Numbered from the stretch's first letter, positions 29,196 to 38,166 are shown. The stretch: DNA of 64,000 nucleotides from Paraburkholderia translucens (GCF_020881035.1 NZ_JAJITC010000003.1:186001-250000), one strand, 5' to 3'. Notes: generated by a model not told the origin, from the sequence alone. Numbers and translations are program-made.

Positions 29196-29220
29196 CGGGA
29201 AAGCGCAATGCGTTTTCCCG
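29196..29220 (+). other. intercistronic stem-loop between sucA and sucB
   Basis: CGGGAAA (29196-29202) and TTTCCCG (29214-29220) form a stem with an 11-base loop; no T run follows. More likely an mRNA processing or stability element than a terminator. Confidence 0.45.
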
Positions 29221-29332
29221 CGCCGCGCTGAACCGCGTTGAACGGTTCCCATGAGGTTCAGGCGCGGCGCGCACGGTTCGCAGGCGGTCGTGAAGAAGGG
29301 CCGTCACCCGATACGTATTCAGGATACTCATA

Positions 29333-30616
29333 ATGGCTATTGTTGAAGTCAAGGTTCCCCAGCTCTCCGAGTCGGTCTCGGAAGCGACCATGCTGCAGTG
29401 GAAGAAGAAGCCCGGCGAGGCTGTCGCTCAGGACGAAATCCTCATCGAAATCGAGACCGACAAGGTCGTGCTCGAAGTGCCGGCGCCGGCAGCAGGCGTG
29501 CTCGCGCAAGTCATCTCGAACGACGGCGACACGGTCACGGCTGACCAGGTGATCGCGAAGATCGACACCGAAGGCACCGCAGGCGCCGCCGCTGTCGAAG
29601 CCGAAGTGAAGCCGGCTCCGGTCGCCGCACCGGCTGCGGCTCCCGCGCCGGCTGCACAGGCCGCTGTCGCAACGGGCTCGAACACCGCTGCTTCGCCCGC
29701 TGCCGGCAAGCTGATGGCCGAGAAGGGCCTGGCTGCTGGCGACGTCGCCGGCACGGGCCGCGACGGCCGCATCACGAAGGGCGACGTGCTCGCCGCTGGC
29801 CAGGCTGCTCCGGCAGCGGCCAAGGCTGCACCGGCTGCGGCCGCCGCTCCGAAGGCTGCGAAGCCGTCGCTGCCGGAAGTCAAGGCGCCGGCATCGGCCG
29901 ACCAGTGGCTGAAGGACCGTCCGGAACAGCGCGTGCCGATGTCGCGTCTGCGTGCGCGTATCGCCGAGCGTCTGCTCGAGTCGCAGCAAACCAACGCCAT
30001 CCTCACGACGTTCAACGAAGTGAACATGGCGCCGGTCATGGAACTGCGCAACAAGTACAAGGACAAGTTCGAGAAGGAACACGGCGTGAAGCTCGGCTTC
30101 ATGTCTTTCTTCGTGAAAGCGGCTGTCCACGCGCTGAAGAAGTTCCCGCTCGTGAACGCGTCGATCGACGGTAACGACATCGTCTATCACGGCTACTTCG
30201 ACATCGGTATCGCTGTCGGCTCGCCGCGTGGTCTGGTGGTGCCGATCCTGCGCAATGCGGACCAGCTGAGCCTCGCCGACATCGAGAAAAAGATCGCCGA
30301 ATTCGGTCAGAAGGCGAAGGACGGCAAGCTGTCGATCGAAGAAATGACCGGCGGTACGTTCTCGATCTCGAACGGCGGCGTGTTCGGCTCGATGCTGTCG
30401 ACCCCGATCATCAACCCGCCGCAGTCCGCGATCCTCGGCGTGCACGCCACCAAGGAACGCGCTGTGGTCGAAAACGGCCAGATCGTGATCCGCCCGATGA
30501 ACTACCTCGCGCTGTCCTACGACCACCGTATCATCGACGGCCGCGAAGCAGTGCTGTCGCTGGTCGCGATGAAGGACGCGCTGGAAGATCCGGCGCGCCT
30601 GCTGCTCGACCTGTAA
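29333..30616 (+). CDS. sucB: dihydrolipoyllysine-residue succinyltransferase, E2 of 2-oxoglutarate dehydrogenase
   Basis: A 427-residue core subunit. A single lipoyl domain (1-80) carries the lipoylation site Lys44 in [10 protein letters not shown], followed by an Ala/Pro-rich hinge, the peripheral subunit-binding domain ([21 protein letters not shown]), a second hinge and the catalytic domain with active-site His398 and Asp402 in SYDHRIIDG. It accepts the succinyl group from SucA's decarboxylation product and passes it to CoA. It lies 151 bases after sucA and 138 before lpdA. Confidence 0.96.
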   Translation: MAIVEVKVPQLSESVSEATMLQWKKKPGEAVAQDEILIEIETDKVVLEVPAPAAGVLAQVISNDGDTVTADQVIAKIDTEGTAGAAAVEAEVKPAPVAAPAAAPAPAAQAAVATGSNTAASPAAGKLMAEKGLAAGDVAGTGRDGRITKGDVLAAGQAAPAAAKAAPAAAAAPKAAKPSLPEVKAPASADQWLKDRPEQRVPMSRLRARIAERLLESQQTNAILTTFNEVNMAPVMELRNKYKDKFEKEHGVKLGFMSFFVKAAVHALKKFPLVNASIDGNDIVYHGYFDIGIAVGSPRGLVVPILRNADQLSLADIEKKIAEFGQKAKDGKLSIEEMTGGTFSISNGGVFGSMLSTPIINPPQSAILGVHATKERAVVENGQIVIRPMNYLALSYDHRIIDGREAVLSLVAMKDALEDPARLLLDL

Positions 30617-30754
30617 GCGCACGTTCCACTGACCGCGGCTCGCGTTGTGCGCGAGCCGGGGTCATCCGTAGCACGTCTTTAGCATTCCGCAGTACAGGAA
30701 CGGCGCGCGCCACCTCGGGTGGCCCGGCGCCGTTCCGCCATCAAAGGGATTGTC

Positions 30755-32185
30755 ATGTCCAAAGAATTTGACGTCGTCGTGATCGGCGCAGGCCCCGGCG
30801 GTTATATCGCCGCCATCCGCGCAGCGCAGCTCGGCAAGACCGTCGCATGTATCGAGAAGTGGAAGAACCCGGCCGGCGCGCTGAAGCTCGGCGGCACCTG
30901 CCTGAACGTCGGCTGCATTCCGTCGAAGGCGCTGCTCGCGTCGTCGGAAGAGTTTGAAAACGCCTCGCATCACCTCGCCGACCACGGCATCTCGGTGGAA
31001 AACGTCTCGGTCGATATCTCGAAGATGATGGCCCGCAAGGACGGCATCGTCGAGAAGATGACCAAGGGTATCGAATTCCTGTTCCGCAAGAACAAGATCA
31101 CGTGGCTCAAGGGCCATGGCAAGTTCACCGGCAAGACCGACGCCGGCGTGCAGATCGAAGTGAGCGGCGAAGCTGAAACCGAAGTCGTCACGGCGAAGAA
31201 CGTGATCATCGCGACGGGTTCGAAGGCGCGTCATCTGCCGGGCATTCCGGTCGACAACAAGCTGATCGCCGACAACGAAGGCGCACTTTCGTTCGACACG
31301 GCACCGAAGAAGCTCGCCGTGATCGGCGCGGGCGTGATCGGTCTGGAGCTCGGCTCGGTGTGGCGCCGCCTCGGCGCGGACGTGACCGTGCTCGAAGCGC
31401 TGCCGGAATTCCTCGGTGCGGCTGACCAGGCGCTGTCGAAAGAAGCGGCCAAGCAGTTCAAGAAGCAGGGTCTCGACATTCACGTCGGCGTGAAGGTCGG
31501 CGAAGTGAAGACCAGCGAAAACGGCGTGACGATCGCCTACACGGACAAGGACGGCAACGCGCAGACGCTCGAAGCCGACCGCCTGATCGTGTCGGTCGGC
31601 CGGGTGCCGAACACCGACAATCTGGGCCTCGAATCGATCGGCCTGAAGGCCAACGAGCGCGGCTTCATCGACGTGGACGACCACTGCGCGACGGCTGTGC
31701 CGAACGTGTACGCGATCGGCGACGTGGTGCGCGGCCCGATGCTCGCGCACAAGGCCGAAGACGAAGGCGTGATGGTCGCGGAACTGATCGACGGCCAGAA
31801 GCCGCACATCGACTACAACTGCGTGCCGTGGGTGATCTACACCGAACCGGAAATCGCATGGGTCGGCAAGACCGAGCAGCAGCTGAAGGCCGAGGGCCGC
31901 GAGATCAAGACGGGCCAGTTCCCGTTCATGGCGAACGGCCGCGCGCTCGGCATCAACAAGGCGGATGGTTTCGTCAAGATGATCGCCGACGCGAAGACCG
32001 ACGAACTGCTCGGCGTGCACATCATCTCGGCGAACGCATCGGACCTGATCGCGGAAGCCGTGGTGGCGATGGAGTTCAAGGCGGCGTCGGAAGACATCGG
32101 CCGTATTTGCCATCCGCACCCGTCGCTGTCGGAAGTCATGCGCGAAGCGGCACTCGCCGTCGACAAGCGCGCGCTGAACATGTAA
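30755..32185 (+). CDS. lpdA: dihydrolipoyl dehydrogenase, E3
   Basis: A 476-residue FAD/NAD flavoprotein that reoxidises the dihydrolipoyl group on SucB. Visible: the FAD GxGxxG motif (VIGAGPGGYIAAI, 9-21), redox-active disulfide Cys49-Cys54 in GGTCLNVGCIPSK, the NAD-binding AVIGAGVIGLELGSVW, and the dimer-interface catalytic His in CHPHPSLSEVMREA. ATG 30755 begins the FAD motif at the expected distance; the 12 codons before it are rejected. Last gene of the complex operon, closed by the terminator at 32225. Confidence 0.96.
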   Translation: MSKEFDVVVIGAGPGGYIAAIRAAQLGKTVACIEKWKNPAGALKLGGTCLNVGCIPSKALLASSEEFENASHHLADHGISVENVSVDISKMMARKDGIVEKMTKGIEFLFRKNKITWLKGHGKFTGKTDAGVQIEVSGEAETEVVTAKNVIIATGSKARHLPGIPVDNKLIADNEGALSFDTAPKKLAVIGAGVIGLELGSVWRRLGADVTVLEALPEFLGAADQALSKEAAKQFKKQGLDIHVGVKVGEVKTSENGVTIAYTDKDGNAQTLEADRLIVSVGRVPNTDNLGLESIGLKANERGFIDVDDHCATAVPNVYAIGDVVRGPMLAHKAEDEGVMVAELIDGQKPHIDYNCVPWVIYTEPEIAWVGKTEQQLKAEGREIKTGQFPFMANGRALGINKADGFVKMIADAKTDELLGVHIISANASDLIAEAVVAMEFKAASEDIGRICHPHPSLSEVMREAALAVDKRALNM

Positions 32186-32224
32186 GCGCGCACGCCTGAC
32201 CGAAACGCAACCTTGGCATCACCG

Positions 32225-32262
32225 AAGGCGGGCGGGGTTCACTCCCTCCCGCCTTTCTTTTT
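32225..32262 (+). terminator. intrinsic terminator of lpdA
   Basis: AAGGCGGG (32225-32232) and CCCGCCTT (32248-32255), loop 15 bases, followed by TCTTTTT. It closes the 2-oxoglutarate dehydrogenase operon. Confidence 0.75.
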
Positions 32263-32273
32263 GCGGCAACACG

Positions 32274-33371
32274 ATGAACGTCACCGAATACTACGAAAAA
32301 GAACTGCAGACGCGCGGCTATCGATCCGATCCGGCGCAACGCGCGGCGGTCGAGCGCCTGCAGCGGTGCTATGACGAGTGGACCGCGTACAAGTCGCGCC
32401 GCTCGAACGCGTTCAAGAAACTGATCATTCACCCGGATCTGCCGCGCGGCGTGTACATGTGGGGCGGCGTGGGCCGCGGCAAGAGCTTCCTGATGGACAG
32501 CTTCTACACGATCGTGCCGCTGCACCGCAAGACGCGTCTGCATTTTCACGAGTTCATGCGCGAGGTGCATCGCGAGCTCGAAGAACTCAAGGGCACGGCC
32601 GATCCGCTCGACGAACTCGCCCGCCGCATCGCGAAGCGCTATCGGCTCATCTGTTTCGACGAATTCCACGTCTCGGATATCGCCGACGCGATGATCCTGT
32701 ACCGCCTGCTCGACAAGCTATTCGAGAACGGCGTGCAGTTCGTGATGACGTCCAACTACGATCCCGACAAGCTTTACCCGGACGGTCTGCATCGCGACCG
32801 CATGCTGCCTGCGATCGAGCTGATCAAGCAGAAGCTCGACGTGATCAACGTCGACGCGGGTATCGACTACCGGCAGCGCACACTCGCGCAGGTGGAGGTC
32901 TATCACACGCCGCTGGACGCCGCCGCCGGCAAGGCACTGCGCGACGCCTTCGCGCGCCTTGCCGCGGTGCCCGACGAAAGCCCGCTGCTGCATATCGAGA
33001 AGCGCGAGCTGAAGGCGCTACGCCGCGCGGATGGGGTTGTCTGGTTCGACTTCGCGACACTGTGCGGTGGTCCGCGCTCGCAGAATGACTACCTCGAACT
33101 CGCGACGCGCTTTCATGCGGTGATCCTGTCGGACGTGCCGCAGATGTCGGTGCGCATGGCGTCGGAAGCGCGCCGCTTCACGTGGCTGATCGACGTGTTC
33201 TACGACCACAAGGTCAAGCTGCTGATGTCGGCCGCCGTGCCGCCCGAGCAACTGTACGTCGATGGTCCGATGGCCAACGAATTCACACGTACGGTATCGC
33301 GCATCGTCGAAATGCAGTCGAAGGAGTATCTCGACACGCCGCGCCGGATCGTCGATACGTCGCTGACCTGA
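32274..33371 (+). CDS. zapE: AFG1-like ATPase ZapE
   Basis: A 365-residue P-loop ATPase of the AFG1/ZapE family, linked to the divisome and Z-ring constriction in E. coli and to membrane protein quality control in mitochondria. Walker A is GGVGRGKS (64-71). Walker B is LICFDEFHV (about 124-132), then DIADAMIL and the sensor-like FVMTSNYDPDKLYPDGLHRDR. It starts 11 bases after the terminator region downstream of lpdA, so the promoter must be close to or within that region. Confidence 0.93.
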   Translation: MNVTEYYEKELQTRGYRSDPAQRAAVERLQRCYDEWTAYKSRRSNAFKKLIIHPDLPRGVYMWGGVGRGKSFLMDSFYTIVPLHRKTRLHFHEFMREVHRELEELKGTADPLDELARRIAKRYRLICFDEFHVSDIADAMILYRLLDKLFENGVQFVMTSNYDPDKLYPDGLHRDRMLPAIELIKQKLDVINVDAGIDYRQRTLAQVEVYHTPLDAAAGKALRDAFARLAAVPDESPLLHIEKRELKALRRADGVVWFDFATLCGGPRSQNDYLELATRFHAVILSDVPQMSVRMASEARRFTWLIDVFYDHKVKLLMSAAVPPEQLYVDGPMANEFTRTVSRIVEMQSKEYLDTPRRIVDTSLT

Positions 33372-33440
33372 GTCGCAACGAACGGCGCATTTTAGGAATC
33401 GGAGTGGTCTTATATTCTGCGTACGGGTGACTGGCTATCT

Positions 33441-33460
33441 TTTGTCGTTGTTCTGACAAA
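33441..33460 (+). promoter_or_regulatory. hairpin directly abutting the ribosome binding site of the DUF4096-like gene
   Basis: TTTGTC (33441-33446) and GACAAA (33455-33460) form a perfect inverted repeat with an eight-base centre. GGAGG starts at the next base (33461) and the ATG is at 33470. It could act in RNA as a translational control hairpin, or in DNA as an operator. A possible -10 (TATATT) lies at 33411-33416. Confidence 0.5.
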
Positions 33461-33469
33461 GGAGGAAGC

Positions 33470-33922
33470 ATGAACCCTTATCGCGATATCACCGATGAAG
33501 AATGGCAGCGCGTTGCGCCGCTGCTGCCCGAACTGCGGCCACGTACCGAACTGCGTGGCCGCCCGCTTGCCGATACCCGCTCGGTGCTCAACGGTGTGCT
33601 GTGGGTCATGTATAGCGGCTCGACGTGGTCCGCAATGCCGCGGCGCTATCCGTCGTATCAGACCTGTCATCGCCGCTTCAAGTCGTGGTACGAATCAGGC
33701 GTAATCAAGCACGTCACGGAGCAACTGGCCGGCGCCGCGAGTGAAGATCTCTGCAAATTGATGGAAGCGCGGATGCGCATGCATTCCAATGCGTCTCATA
33801 AGCGCGGAGTGGTCGGGCCCGCGGCGTTCCGTGTTCCGCCCGTCGTATACAACCCGGCATCGGCCCCGCCGGTCCCCGCGTCGCCACTCGCTTCCCCTGC
33901 ATCGTTGAAACAGGCCGCATGA
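33470..33922 (+). CDS. IS5-type transposase N-terminal domain protein (DUF4096-like), no catalytic domain
   Basis: A 150-residue protein with the same module as the gene at 5048-5449: ITDEEWQRVAPLLPEL (7-22), RGRPLADTRSVLNGVLWVMY (30-49), SGSTWSAMPRRYPSYQTCHRRFKSW (50-74). The DDE domain is missing; instead the last 45 residues are a Pro/Ala/Ser-rich tail. GGAGG is placed five bases before ATG 33470 and the gene has its own terminator at 33951, so it looks like an expressed, maintained gene. No IS ends are visible. Possibly a host-recruited DNA-binding protein. Confidence 0.75.
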   Translation: MNPYRDITDEEWQRVAPLLPELRPRTELRGRPLADTRSVLNGVLWVMYSGSTWSAMPRRYPSYQTCHRRFKSWYESGVIKHVTEQLAGAASEDLCKLMEARMRMHSNASHKRGVVGPAAFRVPPVVYNPASAPPVPASPLASPASLKQAA

Positions 33923-33950
33923 CCATTGCAAACGGCAGGCCACAATTGAA

Positions 33951-33987
33951 ACGGCCGCGCGATTCATGATCGCCGGCCGTTTTTTTC
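33951..33987 (+). terminator. intrinsic terminator
   Basis: ACGGCCG and CGGCCGT flank about 16 bases, followed by TTTTTTT. It ends the rightward DUF4096-like gene and also faces the converging DUF2147 gene. Confidence 0.75.
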
Positions 33988-34044
33988 ATGCTGCAATTAC
34001 GCTAGCCATGTGACACGCGCTACGCATGCGCCGGGCATCGAATC

Positions 34045-34530
34045 TCACTGCTGCCGGATCCACGTCTGCGAGCGGCCGAGCAGCGCTACGCCGATGTAGC
34101 CGCGTACCACGAGCTTGTTGCCACCGTCTTCGAGATGCATCTTGCACTTGTAGACCTTCCCGTTTTCAGGGTCGAGAATCTGGCCGTGATCCCACGCGTC
34201 TCCATCCTTCTTCATGCTGTTGATGATGGTCATGCCGAGAATCGGTTGATCCTTGCGCGCGTCGGTGCATGCCGTGCAGCGGCGATCCGGCTGGTTGTTC
34301 GCGCCAAGACCCTTGATGACCTTGCCGTTCAACTCGCCATTGCTGTCCTGCGTGATCTGCACGAGCGCCTTCGGCTGGCCCGTCTGATCGTCGATCGTTT
34401 GCCACATGCCGATCGGGCTCTCGGTCTGTGCCATCGCGCTCATGGCGCTGGCGAGCAGAACCCCGGCGAGCGCTGCGTGACGGGCGGTGCGCAGCGCGAG
34501 CGCGCGAGCATGTTGAGTGAATTGCGTCAT
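34045..34530 (-). CDS. DUF2147-family exported protein
   Basis: A 161-residue periplasmic protein. Signal peptide 1-34 ends AMA before QTES. The mature part matches DUF2147: GMWQTIDDQTGQPKALVQI, CxxC in RRCTACTDARKD, LGMTIINSMKKDGDAWDHG, LDPENGKVYKCKM and VRGYIGVALLGRSQTWIR. The fold is a small lipocalin-like barrel and its function is unknown. AGGAGG lies close to ATG 34530. Confidence 0.85.
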   Translation of the reverse strand: MTQFTQHARALALRTARHAALAGVLLASAMSAMAQTESPIGMWQTIDDQTGQPKALVQITQDSNGELNGKVIKGLGANNQPDRRCTACTDARKDQPILGMTIINSMKKDGDAWDHGQILDPENGKVYKCKMHLEDGGNKLVVRGYIGVALLGRSQTWIRQQ

Positions 34531-35146
34531 TGGCTTCCTCCTTGATGTGAGACAGCGCGATCTTGGTCGCGCGGCGTTATGAGCATCGCGGCCGGATGTG
34601 CTGTAGCGGCCTTCGCGATGCGAGACGATGCCAGCGGCGTGCCGTTTGCATCGTCAGCGCAGAATACGCGAAAGTATTACCGCCGTTTGATAGTGGCGCT
34701 TCTAATCATTGCGAGGCACGCTCGAGATGTGTCGCTTCAGCGAGTGGGGGAGCGTCGCATATCCGCAACTGCATCACGCGCCCCTCCGAGAAAAATCCGC
34801 TCTCCGCGCCGGTCTGCCTGATTTGATGGCGGTCCTCCATGCCCGATGCTCGATGCATATGCCGACACGGTGCCGAACATGCCACGCGAGCCGCTCGGCA
34901 GCAATGGACCAGATAACGGACAACTGCGCTTGTCGCTGATAACGGGTGCGCCGCGCGAGGGTACTCGGGGCTTGTCGAGCGGATTGCCGCCTGCTGCCGC
35001 GCGGACCGGACGGGATTGCATCTGTGCTCGTTCCAGCTGAAAAAACACGCAAATACCAAATTTTTGACGAAGAGCCCGAAACCCGCGAAACTGAGTAATA
35101 ATGACCAGCTTCTACCAAAAAACAAAATCTGTTCAGCAGGTAATAC
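34531..35146. other. long intergenic region between divergent exported-protein genes
   Basis: About 615 bases without a gene that I can support. The frames present are short and Arg/Ser-rich. The last 110 bases (35036-35146) are markedly AT-rich against the background and should hold the promoter of the next gene. AATAC and GTATT pair around 34670-34680. No tRNA-like fold was recognised. Confidence 0.45.
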
Positions 35147-35863
35147 ATGGACCGAAAGTCAAAGCTACGAGAGATTGCTCTGGCCGCATGCATCGTATTG
35201 GGGGCTCTTCAGGGCGCGAACGCACAGGCCCTGGAGAACAGTAGCGCAAGCAGTCCAGTCGTGTCCCAGCCGGGTACGACGAGCGCGTTGCCCGAAACTT
35301 CGCCGGCCGGCCAGGCTGAGACCACTGCACTGACGCCGGACGAAAACCGGCAATCCGCCACCGGCAATGTGGCGGAATTGCAGCAGATGATCCGCGGTTC
35401 GGAACTCAGCGAACTGCGCACCACATACAACGGCACGTATGGCGCGAGCCTGATGTTCTACGGCAAGGAGATGACCTACTACGTCTCGCTGTTCGAGCAG
35501 AAGAACTTCTGGCGCGTGATCAAGACGCAGGACGCCGCTCGCGCCGAACTCATCTACAAGGATTTCGTGCGGCAGACGGTGCAACTGTCGGACGTCGAGA
35601 TCCGCCGTACGCAACTCGAAGCGCAGAAGGCGTTCACACAGCGCATGGTCGCGCTGTCGCAGGAACGCGCGAGCCGGCTGCAGGCCGACCTCGACATCGC
35701 GCGTCAGCAGCAGAGCATCGTGGCGAGCCAGCAGGAGCAGAAGCGTGCCGAGGCGACCGAACTGGCACAGCAGAAGGCTGCCGCACAGGATCAGTTGCGC
35801 GTTGCCCAGCGTCAGGTTCGCGACCTGCAGCGTCAGCTCGATAGCGGATTGCCGTTGCATTGA
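35147..35863 (+). CDS. exported coiled-coil protein, DUF2968-like
   Basis: A 238-residue protein with a signal peptide (hydrophobic 10-24, cleavage after ANA). Residues 30-70 are Ser/Thr/Pro-rich, then a folded region with SELRTTYNGTYGASLMFYG and the Tyr/Phe-rich YYVSLFEQKNFWRVIKT, and from about 145 to the end a long Gln/Ala/Arg coiled coil. I associate this pattern with the Burkholderia DUF2968 family, from memory. Function unknown; probably periplasmic or outer-membrane associated. Confidence 0.75.
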   Translation: MDRKSKLREIALAACIVLGALQGANAQALENSSASSPVVSQPGTTSALPETSPAGQAETTALTPDENRQSATGNVAELQQMIRGSELSELRTTYNGTYGASLMFYGKEMTYYVSLFEQKNFWRVIKTQDAARAELIYKDFVRQTVQLSDVEIRRTQLEAQKAFTQRMVALSQERASRLQADLDIARQQQSIVASQQEQKRAEATELAQQKAAAQDQLRVAQRQVRDLQRQLDSGLPLH

Positions 35864-35899
35864 ACGCAGCGGGATGAGCCGTTCGTGAATGGACGGGAT

Positions 35900-35930
35900 G
35901 GCGCGGCAATCAATGCGCCGCCCGGTTTTT
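35900..35930 (+). terminator. possible intrinsic terminator
   Basis: GGCGC (35900-35904) and GCGCC (35915-35919), then five T at 35926-35930. Short stem with a gap before the T run. Confidence 0.4.
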
Positions 35931-36105
35931 GCCATTCCCGTCGCCTGCCAGAAGCGCCGACCGGGTCGTTCGGTGCTTTTCGCACGCCGCTATCCGGCGC
36001 ATCGCACTTTCGCCGCCGGGCTCTTCCGCACCTCCCTGCGTTTTTTCGCAAGCTGCGAGAACGTCGTGCGCTCGCGGCCATCGCGCGGCGCTAGATGACT
36101 CGACT

Positions 36106-36297
36106 TCAATGTCGCTTGCGCGTACCCGCCTGAGTCTTGCGCATCCGCTCGTGAGACGACTTCGTCACGTCGACCGCGATGGGATCGCTGGCGGGGAAGC
36201 TTTCCATCAGCGCTTCGTCGAGCCGCATATCGACGGACGTCGACGGCGTCCGGGGCACGCGCGCAGGCTGCGGAGCGTGCTGGCTTTTGCTGGTCAT
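36106..36297 (-). CDS. small protein with ESFPASDP motif
   Basis: A 63-residue hydrophilic protein. Its recognisable part is LDEALMESFPASDPIAV, a short motif found in many tiny proteobacterial proteins of unknown role; both flanks are disordered and basic. ATG 36297 has GGAG six bases upstream, so the ten codons before it are not used. It has no signal peptide. Confidence 0.65.
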   Translation of the reverse strand: MTSKSQHAPQPARVPRTPSTSVDMRLDEALMESFPASDPIAVDVTKSSHERMRKTQAGTRKRH

Positions 36298-36604
36298 GTC
36301 GAACTCCATCAGCAGAGGGTCAATCATTCAGAATAGCGCATCGCGGCAATCCGAGGAGGCCGGTTCAGTGGCTTCACGAACGCGAAAACGCCGGCGTGTA
36401 CGCCACGTGTGCACGCAGCCCACGTCGTGGAACCCAAATTGGAACACTGGAATTGGGCGACGCGGCAACCGGCGCTGCCCGGTGCCGGCGGTCAAGGGAA
36501 GATTCGAGCTGACTGAGCGGCAGCTGATGCGATTTGAGAAGATTCTGCGGCGCCTCGGTCCGGCCACGGAGTAGCGAGGCGCGGCCGTTACCGCCTTTGC
36601 GTCG

Positions 36605-37072
36605 TTATTCCTGAATGCCGCCGGGACTGCCGCCGCCGTGATTGCCGCCTTCGCCGCCGGTGCCGAACAGGCGCCGACGCCGCGTGACCACCACCGGCCC
36701 TTCGGAGTTACCACTTCCGCGCTCGCCCGGTGCCCGCTCCGGCGACGCCGCCCCATACGATTCGCGCGCATCGCGCGGCTCACGATGTTCGCGCGAACCA
36801 TGCGGGCCGCGCGCGCCGTGCTCGCCGTGCGACGTTCTGCCCCCCGTACGCGGCGCCGGCCGCGTGCCGGTGTCGAGCTGGATCGTGGAGATCGCGCGCT
36901 TGTAGATGCCCTGCAGGCCAACCGGCGTGCGCAGCATCACCAGGTACTGATCGAACGACTCGATGCATCCGGTCAGGCGGATACCGTTGACCAGATAAAT
37001 CTCGACGCGCTTGCGTTCCTTGCGCGCGGCATTCATGAAGTCGTTTTGCGGATGCGATTCTGCGGAAGCCAT
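36605..37072 (-). CDS. hfq2: second Hfq-like RNA chaperone with long C-terminal tail (Hfq2)
   Basis: A 155-residue Sm-like protein. The Sm1 motif is [25 protein letters not shown] and Sm2 is [11 protein letters not shown]. Canonical Hfq reads YKHAIST, so the His of the RNA-binding pore is Arg here. Residues from about 75 on form a disordered tail rich in Gly, Arg, Glu and His. Burkholderia carry two hfq genes, a normal short one and a long-tailed Hfq2; this is clearly the second type. ATG 37072 is chosen over TTG 37078. It is likely a post-transcriptional regulator pairing small RNAs to mRNAs. Confidence 0.88.
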   Translation of the reverse strand: MASAESHPQNDFMNAARKERKRVEIYLVNGIRLTGCIESFDQYLVMLRTPVGLQGIYKRAISTIQLDTGTRPAPRTGGRTSHGEHGARGPHGSREHREPRDARESYGAASPERAPGERGSGNSEGPVVVTRRRRLFGTGGEGGNHGGGSPGGIQE

Positions 37073-37441
37073 GGACAATTCAGGTTAGATAAACGGTGGT
37101 TCGCCGCGATTTTACTCTTTCTACTCAAGGCGGGGGCAGAGCATGTCGACGGGGTTAACTTCGCCCACTATAACGACTTGTGAGCGCATAAGCATCCGAT
37201 AACGTGACGCCGTAACGTTGAGTTACGAATCTGCTGATCAATGGCGGCTTCTTCCGGTCTCTCCAGGCATTGCCGGCATGGTTGGCGGAAAAGGAAGAAC
37301 ATTGGAGAGCGCTGCGACGGCGGTGGAATAAACCGGGCGCCCGCAGCGTTAAGTCCAGTATGACAGCACCGCATTCTGCGGCCTGCCGCCCGCCGCGCCG
37401 GTCGATGGATCGCGCGCCGGGTACCTGCCAGGAGGTTCACC
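37073..37441. other. divergent regulatory region between hfq2 and the ECF sigma locus
   Basis: Holds the hfq2 promoter on the left and, at 37325-37351, a possible ECF-type promoter for the sigma locus. No gene seen. Confidence 0.5.
37325..37351 (+). promoter_or_regulatory. putative ECF-sigma-type promoter (autoregulatory)
   Basis: GGAAT (37325-37329), a 17-base spacer and CGTTA (37347-37351), matching the GGAA-plus-CGTT style of many ECF promoters. The predicted start is about 84 bases before the small exported peptide and the sigma gene follows, so the sigma factor may drive its own locus (inference). Confidence 0.45.
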
Positions 37442-37579
37442 ATGAAAGCATCCCGAATTCTGTCAGCGCTCTTCGTCCTGCTCGCGCTTGCATGCGGCTC
37501 GCTTGCGCACGCCGCCGGTACCGACACCGCGGCGTCGGGCTCGAGCAGCAACAGCACGAGCAGTGGCGGCGGCTACTAA
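37442..37579 (+). CDS. 45-residue exported peptide upstream of ECF sigma gene
   Basis: A tiny gene with a perfect AGGAGG seven bases before ATG 37442 and a TAA stop at 37577. The first 24 residues are a signal peptide (MKASRILSALFVLLALACGS, cut after AHA), leaving about 20 residues, AGTDTAASG followed by Ser/Asn/Thr and ending in GGGY. It is separated from the sigma factor start by 26 bases, so it is probably co-transcribed and possibly translationally linked. It may be a signal, a sensor substrate or just a leader. No homologue known to me. Confidence 0.65.
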   Translation: MKASRILSALFVLLALACGSLAHAAGTDTAASGSSSNSTSSGGGY

Positions 37580-37605
37580 CGCCGCGACCGAGCCTGGCAC
37601 ACCGG

Positions 37606-38166
37606 GTGAAATTCGAAGCAGAAGTGATCGCGTGGTTGCCGCAGTTGCGCCGTTACGCGCGCGCACTGACGGGCGACCTCGCCTGGGCCGACGATCTCGT
37701 GCAGGATACGGCGGAGCGGGCGCTTGCGCACTGGTCGGCGTTCCGGCCGAACAGCAATCTGCGCGCGTGGCTGCTGACGATCCTGCGGCATCTGTACATT
37801 GACCAGTTGCGCGGCCGCCGCGAGATCGCCGTCGACGACGAAAGCGCGCCGTGGCGCAATCTGGAGGCGCCGCATGGCGAGGTCGACGGTCTGGTGCTGC
37901 GCGACGTGCAGCGCGCGCTGTACTGCCTGCCGCTCGAGCAGCGTGAGGTGCTGCTGTTGGTGTGTGTCGAGGAGCTATCGTACCAGGAGGCATCGAGCGC
38001 GCTGGGGGTGCCGATCGGTACGGTGATGTCGCGGCTGTCGCGCGCGCGCGAGCATATGCGCGCGTTGCTGTGCGAGGAGCCGCAGGGACCGATACAGGGG
38101 CCGCATCCCGGTGCGCCGCAGGCGGCGCACAAGATCGCGCCGCTGAAAGTGGTGAGAAACCGATAA
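37606..38166 (+). CDS. ECF-family RNA polymerase sigma factor
   Basis: A 186-residue alternative sigma factor. Region 2 is at about 10-77 (LTGDLAWADDLVQDTAERALAHW and LRAWLLTILRHLYIDQLR) and region 4 at about 105-160 (LPLEQREVLLLVCVEELSYQEA, then GVPIGTVMSRLSRAREHMR). GTG 37606 is the start that best fits the usual N-terminus. Its stop overlaps the next start (TAATG), so the anti-sigma factor is translationally coupled. The signal that activates it is unknown. Confidence 0.92.
   Translation: MKFEAEVIAWLPQLRRYARALTGDLAWADDLVQDTAERALAHWSAFRPNSNLRAWLLTILRHLYIDQLRGRREIAVDDESAPWRNLEAPHGEVDGLVLRDVQRALYCLPLEQREVLLLVCVEELSYQEASSALGVPIGTVMSRLSRAREHMRALLCEEPQGPIQGPHPGAPQAAHKIAPLKVVRNR

Noticed and set aside
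26413..29391. 992-codon open frame on the minus strand opposite sucA
   Set aside because: Same kind of shadow; no signal, no ribosome binding site, no recognisable domain.
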